DNA of 64,000 nt from Lachnospiraceae bacterium C7 (GTDB taxonomy: Bacteria > Bacillota > Clostridia > Lachnospirales > Lachnospiraceae), in assembly GCA_900113385.1 (NCBI GenBank), contig FOPE01000004.1, forward strand, positions 40,811 through 104,810. The letters run 5' to 3'. The notes below the pieces were generated by a model. That model was not told the origin of the DNA. It searched no databases and saw nothing but the letters and a program-made list of their open reading frames with translations. Shown here piece after piece: positions 17,711 to 26,309 of the stretch (its first letter is position 1; the number at the start of each line of letters is the position of its first letter). The position numbers and the translations under genes were made by a program.

Positions 17711-18550
17711 TTATTTTTTAAGCCCTTCAGTTGGTGTAGAATTAAAATTTTTCTTATAAGCTCTAGAAAAGGTAGAATAATTTTTAAAGCCACATTCATA
17801 GCATGCTGTTGTAATTGGCATTCCGCTAGCAATTAAATCTTTTGCTAAAAGAAGTCGTTTAGTTGTTATATAATTGCCAATGGTGTAGCCAGTTTCTTCT
17901 TTAAAAGAGTGCATAAGATAATATCTGCTTAAATAGAAACTGTTGGCTAGGGTGTCAATATTTATATCCTCGGTTAAATGTTCGTTAACGTAGTTTAGAA
18001 TATCTACTATTTTTTCATTAGAAGAAGAGTTTTTGATGTATTCTATACCGTTGTGAATTGATGCGCGGTTGAGTTGAATCATAAATTCTAGAAAAAGAAT
18101 ATTGTGATATAACTCGTTGGCGTAATCAATGCTTTTGAATGAATCCTCAAGTTCATGGGTTATTTGACCTAATTTACTATTATTGAAAGAATGAACACGA
18201 AGAACATGGGATTTATTTTCGTATGCTTGTTTAAAACAAAGGCTAAGATCATTATTATCTTGACTATAATCATTTAAATAGTCTTTTGAAATGTATATGA
18301 TGATGCGCTCATAAGGTGAAGCATCGTGAACAACAGGACGATGTACTTCTCCAGCGTTAACAAATACAATATCATTAGACTGTAAATTATATGAACGTCC
18401 TTCAATAGAATAAGTGACATTCCCACTTAAAAATATTAATATTTTATGAAAATTATGGTAATGAAAATTTATGCTTTTCATATCTTGATCCACGAGATGA
18501 AAAATTTTAAAGTTAGAATCAAGATAACCTTTTTGAGTATATGAATTCAT
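17711..18550 (-). CDS. AraC family transcriptional regulator
   Basis: DNA-binding regulator of 279 residues. The N-terminal cupin-like sensing domain (about 1-150, with HYHNFHKILIFLSG and VNAGEVHRP) probably binds a small sugar-like ligand. The C-terminus holds two helix-turn-helix motifs (IDTLANSFYLSRYYLMHSFK and the region around TTACYECGFKNYSTFSRAYKK, ending near the last residues). AAAGGAG lies 13 bases before the ATG at 18550 and GGGGG directly before it, so the start is not certain. It diverges from dapF across about 180 bp that contains GCACA direct repeats. No sugar-utilisation genes adjoin, so the target is unknown. Confidence 0.88.
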   Translation of the reverse strand: MNSYTQKGYLDSNFKIFHLVDQDMKSINFHYHNFHKILIFLSGNVTYSIEGRSYNLQSNDIVFVNAGEVHRPVVHDASPYERIIIYISKDYLNDYSQDNNDLSLCFKQAYENKSHVLRVHSFNNSKLGQITHELEDSFKSIDYANELYHNILFLEFMIQLNRASIHNGIEYIKNSSSNEKIVDILNYVNEHLTEDINIDTLANSFYLSRYYLMHSFKEETGYTIGNYITTKRLLLAKDLIASGMPITTACYECGFKNYSTFSRAYKKNFNSTPTEGLKK

Positions 18551-18656
18551 ACCCCCTAAAATGCTCCTTTCTTAGTGCATACATTGTAATTTATAAATAA
18601 AATTATTTAAAATAATCATGGTTACAATTCTAGTTTTATATATCTTACAACGATAG

Positions 18657-18706
18657 AGCACAATTTGCAATATATATAGCACAGTTTTTGTTTTTTGCAC
18701 AAAAAG
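18657..18706. promoter_or_regulatory. Direct GCACA repeats, candidate AraC-type operators
   Basis: GCACAATTTG (18658), GCACAGTTTT (18679) and GCACAAAAAG (18697) lie in direct orientation, with start-to-start spacings of 21 and 18 bases. AraC-type proteins typically bind direct repeats about two helical turns apart. The sites sit between the AraC gene and dapF, so autoregulation is the simplest idea. Confidence 0.4.
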
Positions 18707-18734
18707 TGTTCTATAAAATATATAGGAGATAAAA

Positions 18735-18773
18735 ATGAGAAACGTGAATAGGCTAAGAGAAAGGAATTGGTGA
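18735..18773 (+). CDS. Candidate 12-residue leader peptide upstream of dapF
   Basis: AGGAG (18724-18728) sits six bases before ATG, opening a frame MRNVNRLRERNW that ends with TGA at 18771-18773, three bases before the dapF ATG. The weak dapF ribosome binding site (AAAGGA, then GGTGA) is inside it, so dapF translation is probably coupled to the leader. The peptide is Arg-rich and has no Lys codons, so a classical lysine attenuator is not indicated. Confidence 0.5.
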   Translation: MRNVNRLRERNW

Positions 18774-18776
18774 CTT

Positions 18777-19613
18777 ATGAAGTTTACTAAGATGCATGGT
18801 TGCGGAAATGACTATGTTTACGTTAATCTTTTTGAAGAGAAGATAGACGATTTTAAGAATGTAGCAATTAAAGTTAGTGATAGACATTTTGGAATTGGCT
18901 CAGATGGGCTTATTACAATCGGACCATCTGATAAAGCAGATTTTCGCATGAGAATTTTTAATGCTGATGGCTCAGAAGCAGAGATGTGTGGTAATGGAGT
19001 TAGATGCGTAGGAAAATATGTATATGATCACAAACTTACAGATAAATCAGAAGTTGATGTGGAGACAGGAGCAGGAATTAAACATCTTGTTTACACAATT
19101 GAAAATGACAAAGTTGTAGCAGTAAGAGTAGATATGGGAGAACCAATTCTTTTAGCAAAAGATATACCAGTTACTGCAGATACAGAAAAAGTTATTGACT
19201 ATCCTATTACAGTTGATAACAAAGAGTGGAGAATGACATGTGTATCTATGGGTAATCCACATGCAGTAGTTTTTGTGGATGATGTTAAGAACTTCCCACT
19301 TGAGGAAATCGGACCTAAATTTGAAAACCATAAAGTGTTCCCAAAGAGAACTAACACAGAGTTTGTTCAACTTATTAAAAGAGATGAAGTTTCAATGAGA
19401 GTTTGGGAAAGAGGCTCAGGTGAGACTTTAGCTTGTGGAACAGGTACTTGTGCAACTGTTATGGCTTGTATTTTAAATGGTTACACAGAAGACAAAGTTT
19501 TAGTTCATTTATTAGGTGGAGATCTTGTGATTGAATATGATAGAGAAAATAATCATGTATTTATGACAGGACCAGCAACAGAAGTGTTCTCAGGTGAGAT
19601 TACAATTGACTAG
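18777..19613 (+). CDS. dapF: Diaminopimelate epimerase
   Basis: Interconverts LL- and meso-diaminopimelate, the last step before meso-DAP enters lysine or peptidoglycan synthesis. The 278-residue length is normal. The two catalytic cysteines are visible: C71 in EMCGNGVRC and the second in [13 protein letters not shown] near residue 218. [11 protein letters not shown] at the N-terminus and NPHAVVFV are also typical. It follows a tiny leader ORF and is followed after 25 bases by murE and then dapA, so the group supplies DAP and the MurE step together. Confidence 0.96.
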   Translation: MKFTKMHGCGNDYVYVNLFEEKIDDFKNVAIKVSDRHFGIGSDGLITIGPSDKADFRMRIFNADGSEAEMCGNGVRCVGKYVYDHKLTDKSEVDVETGAGIKHLVYTIENDKVVAVRVDMGEPILLAKDIPVTADTEKVIDYPITVDNKEWRMTCVSMGNPHAVVFVDDVKNFPLEEIGPKFENHKVFPKRTNTEFVQLIKRDEVSMRVWERGSGETLACGTGTCATVMACILNGYTEDKVLVHLLGGDLVIEYDRENNHVFMTGPATEVFSGEITID

Positions 19614-19638
19614 CTATTTGATTTTATAGAGGTGCAAA

Positions 19639-21111
19639 ATGAAATTATCAAAATTAGTAGAAAAATTAGAATATAAATTAGTACAAGGAAATATTGATAC
19701 AGAAATTTCTACATTAGTGTATGATTCAAGAAAAGTAGAAAAAGATTCAGCTTTTGTATGTATTTCAGGTACAGTAAGAGATGCTCATGATTTTATACCA
19801 GATGTGGTAAAAGCAGGAGCTACAGCTGTAATCGTAGAAAAAGATGTAGAGGTTGCAGAAGGCGTTACAGTTATTAAGGTAGAGAACTCAAGAAAAGCTT
19901 TAGCATATATGGCAGCAGCGTACTTTGATTATCCATCAGAAAAAATTAAGACAATTGGAATTACAGGTACAAAAGGAAAGACAACTACTACATATATGGT
20001 TAAATCAATTTTAGATTCAGCTAATATCAAAACAGGTTTAATCGGAACAATTGAGACTATCATTGGAGATAAGAGAATTCCATCAGCAAACACAACACCA
20101 GAGTCATTCATGGTTCAAAAATATTTCAGAGACATGGTTGATGCAGGGCTTGATGCAGTAGTTATGGAGGTTTCATCACAGGCTCTTAAACTTGATAGAG
20201 TAGCAGGATTTACTTTTGATATTGGCGTGTTTACTAACTTAGAACCAGATCACATCGGAACTAACGAACACAAAGATTTTGAAGAATATATGTACTGTAA
20301 GAGCTTATTATTTAGACAATGTAAGTACGGCATCTTCAATGGTGATAGTGAGCATTTAGAAGGTATTTTAAAAGGCCATACATGTACAGTTCAGACATTT
20401 GGATACGGTAAAGATAATGACTTAGTTGCAGAAAATGTAGAACTTAAAAAAGCTCACGGAGAGTTAGGCGTTAAATATCATGTTTCAGGAATGTCTGACT
20501 TTAACGTAGAAGTTAATGTACCAGGTTCATTTAGTGTTTACAATTCACTTACAGCAATTTCTATTTGCAATTATTTCAAGATTGCACCAGAAGTTATTGA
20601 AGAAGCTTTAAAACATGTGACAGTAAAAGGTAGAATCGAAATTGTACCAGTTACAAAGCGCTATACATTAATGATTGATTATGCTCATAATGCCATGTCA
20701 TTAGAAAGCTTGCTTAAGGCCCTTAGAAAATATGAACCAAAGAGATTAGTTTGTTTATTTGGTTGTGGCGGTAACAGAGCAAAATCAAGAAGATTTGAAA
20801 TGGGTGAGGTTTCATCTAAGATGGCAGATCTTACAGTTATTACATCTGACAATCCAAGAAACGAAGAACCTATGGATATTATTAATGATATTCTTACAGG
20901 AGTTAAAAAAGCAGATGGTGCTTATGAGACAATTCCTGATAGAAAAGAAGCTATTAAATTCTGTATGGAAAATGCACAAGACGGAGACATCATTGTTTTA
21001 GCAGGAAAAGGTCATGAGGATTATCAAGAAATCAAGGGTGTTAAACACCACATGGATGAAAGAGAGCTTATAGCTGACATCATCAAAGAGAATCCAGACC
21101 TTAACTTATAG
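19639..21111 (+). CDS. murE: UDP-MurNAc-L-Ala-D-Glu--meso-DAP ligase
   Basis: Adds meso-diaminopimelate to the UDP-MurNAc dipeptide in cytoplasmic peptidoglycan synthesis, using ATP. Of 490 residues, the N-terminal part binds the UDP moiety. The central domain has the P-loop GTKGKTTTTYM and TTPES. The C-terminal domain contains DNPRNEEP, the DNPR motif that marks DAP rather than lysine specificity. Together with dapF and dapA alongside, this indicates a DAP-type wall. GAGGTG lies seven bases before the ATG, and spacing to dapF suggests co-transcription. Confidence 0.96.
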   Translation: MKLSKLVEKLEYKLVQGNIDTEISTLVYDSRKVEKDSAFVCISGTVRDAHDFIPDVVKAGATAVIVEKDVEVAEGVTVIKVENSRKALAYMAAAYFDYPSEKIKTIGITGTKGKTTTTYMVKSILDSANIKTGLIGTIETIIGDKRIPSANTTPESFMVQKYFRDMVDAGLDAVVMEVSSQALKLDRVAGFTFDIGVFTNLEPDHIGTNEHKDFEEYMYCKSLLFRQCKYGIFNGDSEHLEGILKGHTCTVQTFGYGKDNDLVAENVELKKAHGELGVKYHVSGMSDFNVEVNVPGSFSVYNSLTAISICNYFKIAPEVIEEALKHVTVKGRIEIVPVTKRYTLMIDYAHNAMSLESLLKALRKYEPKRLVCLFGCGGNRAKSRRFEMGEVSSKMADLTVITSDNPRNEEPMDIINDILTGVKKADGAYETIPDRKEAIKFCMENAQDGDIIVLAGKGHEDYQEIKGVKHHMDERELIADIIKENPDLNL

Positions 21112-21190
21112 TCAAAATCATAGTTAAAAATTATAGAAAAGAATTCAAACTACACATTTATTAATTTTGAAAAGACAAGGAGCAATTATT

Positions 21191-22075
21191 ATGTCTATAT
21201 TTAAAGGAGCAGGAGTTGCTTTATTAACTCCATTTCACGAAGACAATACAATTAACTTTGAAGAGTTAGGAAGAATTATTGAGGATCAGATAGCAGGTGG
21301 CACAGATGCCCTCGTAGTATGTGGTACTACTGGTGAGCCAGCTACAATGACTTATGAAGAAAGAAAAAGTATTATTGAATTCGCTGTTAAAAAAGTAAAC
21401 AAAAGAATTCCAGTAATTGCAGGTACAGGAGCTAACTCAACAAATACAGCAATTAAATTGTCACAACAGGCAAAAGAAGCTGGAGCAGATGCTATTCTTG
21501 TTGTAACACCATTCTATAATAAATGCACACAAGGTGGTTTGTTCGAACACTATAAAGCAATCGCTGAAAACGTTGACTTACCAATTATCATGTATAATGT
21601 ACCATCACGTACTGGCTGTAACATTTTACCAAAGACAGCTATTCAATTAGCTAAAACATTTGATAACATTGTAGCTATTAAAGAGGCTAGTGGCGATATT
21701 TCACAAATTGCAGACTTAGCAGCAATGAATGATGGTGTGTTAGATATTTATTCAGGAAATGATGATCAAGTTGTTCCAATCCTTGCGTTAGGTGGAATTG
21801 GTGTTATTTCAGTTCTTTCAAATGTAGCACCAAAAGATACACATGATATGGTTATGGATTATTTAAATGGAAATACTAAAAAAGCATTATCATTACAACT
21901 TAAATATTTAGATGTAATTCACGCTTTATTTAGCGAAGTTAATCCAATCCCAGTTAAATGGGCAGCAAATCTTATGGGCTATAAAGCAGGAACCCTTAGA
22001 CTTCCATTAACTGAGCTTGAAACACAACACAAAGAAGAACTTGAGAATGCTATGAGAGAGGCAGCAATTATTTAA
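21191..22075 (+). CDS. dapA: 4-hydroxy-tetrahydrodipicolinate synthase
   Basis: Condenses pyruvate with aspartate semialdehyde, the first committed step toward DAP and lysine. From ATG 21191, chosen because AAGGAG stands eight bases before it (an in-frame ATG at 21167 lacks one), the protein has 294 residues, the family norm. Visible active-site residues are T46-T47 in GTTGE, Y135 in IIMYNVPSRTG and the Schiff-base K164 in VAIKEASGD. It sits 79 bases after murE on the same strand. Confidence 0.96.
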   Translation: MSIFKGAGVALLTPFHEDNTINFEELGRIIEDQIAGGTDALVVCGTTGEPATMTYEERKSIIEFAVKKVNKRIPVIAGTGANSTNTAIKLSQQAKEAGADAILVVTPFYNKCTQGGLFEHYKAIAENVDLPIIMYNVPSRTGCNILPKTAIQLAKTFDNIVAIKEASGDISQIADLAAMNDGVLDIYSGNDDQVVPILALGGIGVISVLSNVAPKDTHDMVMDYLNGNTKKALSLQLKYLDVIHALFSEVNPIPVKWAANLMGYKAGTLRLPLTELETQHKEELENAMREAAII

Positions 22076-22131
22076 TTTCTTTAATAATAATCAAGTGAGA
22101 AAGGAAAGCACATATTTGTGCAAGAAAAGAT

Positions 22132-22788
22132 ATGGGAAAACAAACTTGGAAACCAGGAAATATGCTTAATCCAGTACCAGCTGTTATGGTTAGCGTTGCA
22201 GATAAAGATGGTAATGCCAATATAATAACTGTGGGATGGGCAGGTACGATTTGTACAAATCCACCAATGCTTTCAATATCAGTTAGACCAGAGAGATATT
22301 CTTATCACATGATAGAAGAAACAGGAGAATTTGTAGTAAATCTTACTACAAAGGATCTTGTTAAAGAAACAGATTATTGTGGAGTTAAAAGCGGACGTGA
22401 TGTAGATAAATTTGACGTTTTAGGCTTGACTAAATTAGAAATGGAGCATGTAAAAGCTCCAGGAATTTCAGAAAGTCCTGTTAATATTGAATGTAAGGTG
22501 CGTGAAATCAATAAATTAGGTAGTCATCACATGTTCATAGCAGATGTTGTCGGTGTGACAGTAGATGATAAATTTATGGATGAAACTAATCGTTTTCATA
22601 TTAATGACACAGAACTTATAATGTATTCTCATGGTGAGTATTTTGCATTAGGTGAAAAATTAGGAAAATTTGGTTATAGTATTCAAAAGAAGAAAACTAA
22701 ATCAAAGGCCAAATCAAAATCTAAAACAAAATCAAGTGATAATAAAAAACGAGAAAATAAAAAAAGTAAACCAAAGAAAAACAAATAA
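22132..22788 (+). CDS. Flavin reductase / flavoredoxin-like FMN protein with basic tail
   Basis: Member of the flavin reductase-like FMN-binding family (flavoredoxin group), 218 residues. Typical stretches are NPVPAVMVSVADKDG, GWAGTICTNPPMLSISVRP and GEFVVNLTT. It probably binds FMN as a small cytoplasmic electron carrier or reductase; the partner is unknown. The last 33 or so residues are almost only Lys and Ser (KKKTKSKAKSKSKTKSS and onward), which is not part of the family fold. No proper ribosome binding site precedes ATG 22132. AAAGGA lies 26 bases upstream, with a GCACA/TGTGC hairpin between. An in-frame ATT at 22114 would be correctly spaced, so the start may be non-standard. Confidence 0.85.
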   Translation: MGKQTWKPGNMLNPVPAVMVSVADKDGNANIITVGWAGTICTNPPMLSISVRPERYSYHMIEETGEFVVNLTTKDLVKETDYCGVKSGRDVDKFDVLGLTKLEMEHVKAPGISESPVNIECKVREINKLGSHHMFIADVVGVTVDDKFMDETNRFHINDTELIMYSHGEYFALGEKLGKFGYSIQKKKTKSKAKSKSKTKSSDNKKRENKKSKPKKNK

Positions 22789-23129
22789 CATGAGTAAATA
22801 ACAACGATAAACAATAAATACTAATTATCAACAACAATAAACGATAGACAACAATAAATAATAAACACACTACTAATAAAACATGACAACTCTGTATCAT
22901 GTGGGTTGATACAGTATTAAAATGCAATTTAAAAAATAATAAACAAATATATTAAAAAGATAAACAAAAAGTAATAAACAAAAGTAAAAAAAATAATAAA
23001 AAAAATAATAAACATAAAAAAATGCTTAGCAGATTAAAATGAATTATAACAAAGAGTTATAAGAAATTTTAACGAGCTAGGCATTTTTTATTATAAATGC
23101 ATATGTAATATGGAATCGATGGATAAAAC
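22789..23129. other. A/C-rich low-complexity intergenic region
   Basis: No gene. 22795-23010 is strongly strand-biased, nearly all A and C with some T, repeating words like ACAACAATAAAC. An inverted repeat CTGTATCA (22892-22899) / TGATACAG (22907-22914) interrupts it. A terminator fills the right end. Confidence 0.6.
23016..23089. terminator. Bidirectional nested terminator
   Basis: AAAAAAATGCTTAGC (23016-23030) pairs with GCTAGGCATTTTTT (23076-23089). Inside are ATTAAAAT/ATTTTAA and TTATAAC/GTTATAA stems. It separates the converging flavin reductase and DUF4364 genes. Confidence 0.8.
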
Positions 23130-23645
23130 TTATTGTAATAAGTTATCCATCAAAAATTCATATACATCAGTATTTTTATCTTTCCAGTTAGTACATATTG
23201 CATTAGCTTGGGCCTGAGTTTGAACAACTAATGTAACGTCAATGACAGCTTGATCCTTTGAAAAAACCTGAAGATGTGCAGCATATTTTTGATTGTCAGT
23301 TTTATAGTAATTAGCTCTAACAGAGTTGTTTTGTTTTAATTCTAATTGGTTCTTTTCAAAATATTTCAAGATATCATTTTCTATTGCGTCAGATATCTTG
23401 TCTCTAAAAAATTCAAGAGTTTCGGATCCAGATTCAGTAAGCGAGTATAAAGTATTCGAATGTGTGTGGTTGCTTAAAATAAGTCCTGCACCCACTAAAT
23501 CTTGTATGATTTCCTGAACATTAAAATATGACGTATAATCCGCGTCTAAAAAAAAGTTAGCTATTTGAGAGTTTGAAAGCGGAAAGTCAATTTTGTCAAG
23601 CATACTTAAAATAGTAAGCTTATAGATTGTGTTTGGTTCAGCCAT
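23130..23645 (-). CDS. DUF4364 family protein
   Basis: Conserved clostridial protein of unknown function, 171 residues from ATG 23645, chosen because GGAGG lies five bases upstream. The N-terminal half (IYKLTILSMLDKIDFPLSNSQIANFFLDAD, split here as IYKLTILSML and onward) looks like a winged-helix: a short helix, recognition helix NVQEIIQDLVGAGLI and a wing (SNTLYSLTESG). The C-terminal half is mixed alpha/beta (VIDVTLVVQTQAQANAIC). A DNA-binding regulatory role is plausible from the fold but unproven. It diverges from rho, with an inverted repeat between them. Confidence 0.8.
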   Translation of the reverse strand: MAEPNTIYKLTILSMLDKIDFPLSNSQIANFFLDADYTSYFNVQEIIQDLVGAGLILSNHTHSNTLYSLTESGSETLEFFRDKISDAIENDILKYFEKNQLELKQNNSVRANYYKTDNQKYAAHLQVFSKDQAVIDVTLVVQTQAQANAICTNWKDKNTDVYEFLMDNLLQ

Positions 23646-23982
23646 GGATACCTCCAATAAAATAAACTAAATTATAAAATAGTGTTGAAATAAAAAAAAA
23701 AATCTGTTACACTATTTCTAGAAAATATAGTAACATGATTAAATCTGTAAATCAAGAGAAAGGATTTTAATTTGTGTTACAGTTCAACTCTTTTTTAAGA
23801 GTTCGAAGTCAAGTCAGACAGTTTCCCAGATGTTTTTTTTAAAAGTTTAATTAGGTGGTTTTGCTATAACGAGCTACTTTTTTGATTCAAATTTAAATTA
23901 ATATTAATAGGAGTATGTGTTTGGTTTGCTTTAAAGAGTTAATAAATTAATATGTATAAAAGAAAAGATTGGAGATTGAGTT
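23646..23982. other. Divergent region and long rho leader
   Basis: About 340 bp. Contents: an imperfect inverted repeat TGTTACACTAT/ATAGTAACA (23705-23735) near the DUF4364 start, a hairpin AACTCTT/AAGAGTT (23786-23803), a run of eight T near 23836, and AGGAG shortly before rho. Long attenuated leaders are common for rho because Rho limits its own synthesis; I see no clear switch here. Confidence 0.5.
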
Positions 23983-25650
23983 ATGCGCGAAAAGTATGAA
24001 ACTCTATCACTTGCAAGTCTTAAAGGGATTGCAAAAGCTAGAAAATTAAGAGGTTTTTCAACTTTAAAGAAAAGTGACTTAATAGATCGACTTATCGAAG
24101 CAGATAAAAGTGAAAACTTAGAAGCATCTAGCAATGATAGAAAAAACGAAGAGAAAATTGAAAATGTAAAAAGGGAAGAAAAACACGATAATAGAAAAGA
24201 AGATAATCATCGTGAAGACAGCAGAAACGAAGACACAAATAGTAGACATGAAGAGTTTAGAAACAAAAAAAATAATACAGTAGAGATCAGTTACTCAGAC
24301 GAAAGTGAGAATGATTACTCTAGAAATAATCACATTAATAATCGTTTTAATCCAAGAAGAAAAAACGATAATTATCAATTTGACAATCGTAGAAACAATC
24401 GTTCACAAGATAGACCACAACATAGAAATAACAATTATAATGACAACCGTAATGATGGTAGAAATTATAAAAATAATATGCATCAAGAATATGAAGAACA
24501 AGTCAAAGAAGAAAGCAATGACTTAGATAGCGGATATACAGCAAACGGTATTCTTGAAGTTATGCCAGATGGATTTGGATTTATTAGATCTGCCAATTAT
24601 TTACCAGGCGATGAGGACGTTTATGTTTCTCCATCACAGATTAGAAGATTTAATCTTAAAACAGGTGATATTATTTGTGGTAACACTAGAATTAAGTCAC
24701 AATCAGAAAAATTCTCAGCATTATTATATGTGTCAACTGTTAATGGATATACACCAGCAGAAGCTGTTAGCAGACCAAGTTTTGAAGATTTGACACCTGT
24801 ATTCCCTAACGAAAGAATTCATTTAGAAAGACCGGGATGTAGCCTTGCTATGAGAGTGGTTGATTTGATTTCGCCAATAGGTAAAGGCCAAAGAGGTATG
24901 ATTGTATCTCAGCCAAAAGCCGGTAAAACAACATTATTAAAAGATATTGCTAAGTCTGTAACAAAAAATAATCCAGAGATGCATTTAATTATTTTGTTAA
25001 TCGATGAACGTCCAGAGGAAGTAACAGACATCAAGGAGTCAATTGAAGGAAAGAACGTAGAAGTTATTTATTCAACATTCGATGAATTGCCAGAACATCA
25101 TAAACGTGTTTCTGAAATGGTTATTGAAAGAGCAAAACGTTTAGTAGAGCATCATCAGGATGTAATGATTTTATTAGATAGTATTACAAGATTAGCAAGA
25201 GCATATAACTTAACTGTTCAGCCTAGCGGTAGAACACTATCAGGTGGTTTAGATCCAGCTGCACTTCATATGCCTAAGAAATTCTTTGGTGCAGCCAGAA
25301 AAATGAGAGAAGGCGGAAGTCTTACTATTCTTGCTACAGCATTAGTTGAAACAGGAAGTCGTATGGATGATGTTGTATTTGAGGAATTCAAAGGAACAGG
25401 TAATATGGAAGTGGTTCTTGATAGAAAACTTTCAGAGAAGAGAATATTCCCTGCTATTGATATTTCAAAATCAAGTACAAGACGAGATGATTTGTTGTTA
25501 AGTAATGATGAATTTATGGCAGTAGATGAAATGAGAAAAGGCTTAAGAGGACTTAAGGCAGATGAAGCATCTGAGATGATTCTAAACTTGTTTAACACCA
25601 CAAAAAATAATAATGAATGCGTCTTGAAAGCAAAAACAATAAAATTTTAG
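23983..25650 (+). CDS. rho: Transcription termination factor Rho with Asn/Arg-rich insert
   Basis: Hexameric RNA helicase that ends transcription at Rho-dependent sites. The 555-residue protein has an N-terminal Rho_N helix bundle (1-45), then about 135 residues of charged, disordered sequence, an RNA-binding cold-shock-like domain ([14 protein letters not shown] from 188) and the ATPase core with Walker A QPKAGKTT near 310, [22 protein letters not shown] and the R-loop region. The insert turns Asn-rich at about 110-168, with roughly 20 Asn in 55 residues. Inserts here are common in Clostridia. It is preceded by a long leader and followed by rpmE, which has its own promoter. Confidence 0.97.
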   Translation: MREKYETLSLASLKGIAKARKLRGFSTLKKSDLIDRLIEADKSENLEASSNDRKNEEKIENVKREEKHDNRKEDNHREDSRNEDTNSRHEEFRNKKNNTVEISYSDESENDYSRNNHINNRFNPRRKNDNYQFDNRRNNRSQDRPQHRNNNYNDNRNDGRNYKNNMHQEYEEQVKEESNDLDSGYTANGILEVMPDGFGFIRSANYLPGDEDVYVSPSQIRRFNLKTGDIICGNTRIKSQSEKFSALLYVSTVNGYTPAEAVSRPSFEDLTPVFPNERIHLERPGCSLAMRVVDLISPIGKGQRGMIVSQPKAGKTTLLKDIAKSVTKNNPEMHLIILLIDERPEEVTDIKESIEGKNVEVIYSTFDELPEHHKRVSEMVIERAKRLVEHHQDVMILLDSITRLARAYNLTVQPSGRTLSGGLDPAALHMPKKFFGAARKMREGGSLTILATALVETGSRMDDVVFEEFKGTGNMEVVLDRKLSEKRIFPAIDISKSSTRRDDLLLSNDEFMAVDEMRKGLRGLKADEASEMILNLFNTTKNNNECVLKAKTIKF

Positions 25651-25679
25651 TTGCATTTTGATATAAAGCATGATATGAT
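25651..25679 (+). promoter_or_regulatory. rpmE promoter
   Basis: TTGCAT (25651-25656) and TATGAT (25674-25679) are 17 bases apart. The -35 begins immediately after the rho stop codon. Confidence 0.6.
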
Positions 25680-25685
25680 TATATT

Positions 25686-25813
25686 GCTGTTTATCGGGAT
25701 GTAAACGGACGCAAGTGTCGTTCTTCGCAATAAGTATCATATGCGGATCGGGCATACGGGTATAGAAGAATGAAGCATATATATACGATAAGATTATAAA
25801 AGAGGTGAAAAGC
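25686..25813 (+). promoter_or_regulatory. Structured leader of rpmE, candidate L31 autoregulatory element
   Basis: This 128-base leader is GC-richer than the surroundings and carries hairpins such as GAC(GCAAGT)GTC near 25710 and ATGC(GGATCGG)GCAT near 25741-25755. Ribosomal-protein leaders that bind their own product are known for L31 in several phyla. I infer one here from position and structure; no consensus match was made. Confidence 0.4.
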
Positions 25814-26014
25814 ATGAGAAAAGGAATCCATCCAGATTACTATCAGGCAACTGTTACATGTAACTGTGGTAACACATTCGTAACAGGTTCTACAAAACCA
25901 GAGATTCACGTTGAAATTTGTTCAAAATGTCATCCATTCTACACAGGACAGCAGAAAGCTAACAAAGCTCGCGGACGTATCGAACAGTTCAATAAGAAAT
26001 ACGGCATTAAATAA
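25814..26014 (+). CDS. rpmE: 50S ribosomal protein bL31
   Basis: Zinc-binding type (C+) bL31 of 66 residues, located at the subunit bridge near the central protuberance. Starts [20 protein letters not shown]; cysteines at 16, 18, 36 and 39 form the metal site. An in-frame GTG nine bases upstream overlaps the ribosome binding site, so ATG 25814 with AGAGGTG seven bases before it is preferred. Monocistronic with its own promoter, leader and terminator. Confidence 0.96.
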   Translation: MRKGIHPDYYQATVTCNCGNTFVTGSTKPEIHVEICSKCHPFYTGQQKANKARGRIEQFNKKYGIK

Positions 26015-26032
26015 AATTATGCAGTTATTTAT

Positions 26033-26063
26033 AAGGTTGAGGTTATCTAATCTCAACCTTTTT
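26033..26063 (+). terminator. rpmE terminator
   Basis: AAGGTTGAG (26033-26041) and CTCAACCTT (26052-26060), followed by TTT. Confidence 0.85.
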
Positions 26064-26075
26064 GTTTAGCAGAAA

Positions 26076-26112
26076 TTTAACTCAGAGGTAGCTTTGCTAT
26101 CACTGAGTTAAA
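26076..26112. other. Long hairpin without T-run
   Basis: TTTAACTCAG (26076-26085) and CTGAGTTAAA (26103-26112) flank GGTAGC/GCTATC, giving about 16 paired bases with one A-A mismatch and a TTT loop. No T-run follows. It may be a second rpmE 3' element. Confidence 0.4.
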
Positions 26113-26144
26113 ATGTTCTGTGATAGTTTTCCGATATTTATAAG

Positions 26145-26172
26145 TTTACTTATTTATAGTTTATGCTATAAT
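26145..26172 (+). promoter_or_regulatory. Promoter for the DUF1385-prmC-prfA genes
   Basis: TTTACT (26145-26150), 16-base spacer, then TATAAT (26167-26172) preceded by TGC, an extended -10. The leader then contains a 16-bp sequence GCTATATCTCAGAAGA twice (26180-26195 and 26218-26233). Confidence 0.65.
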
Positions 26173-26309
26173 ACAATTGGCTATATCTCAGAAGAAAAGT
26201 TGTATCTGATAATAGAAGCTATATCTCAGAAGAGATTATCCTTGCCTCTAAGTAAAGCGTAGGGGACAAGAGGCTTGAAAGTAGGTTGGCTTATGAATGG
26301 AGGGTGTTT

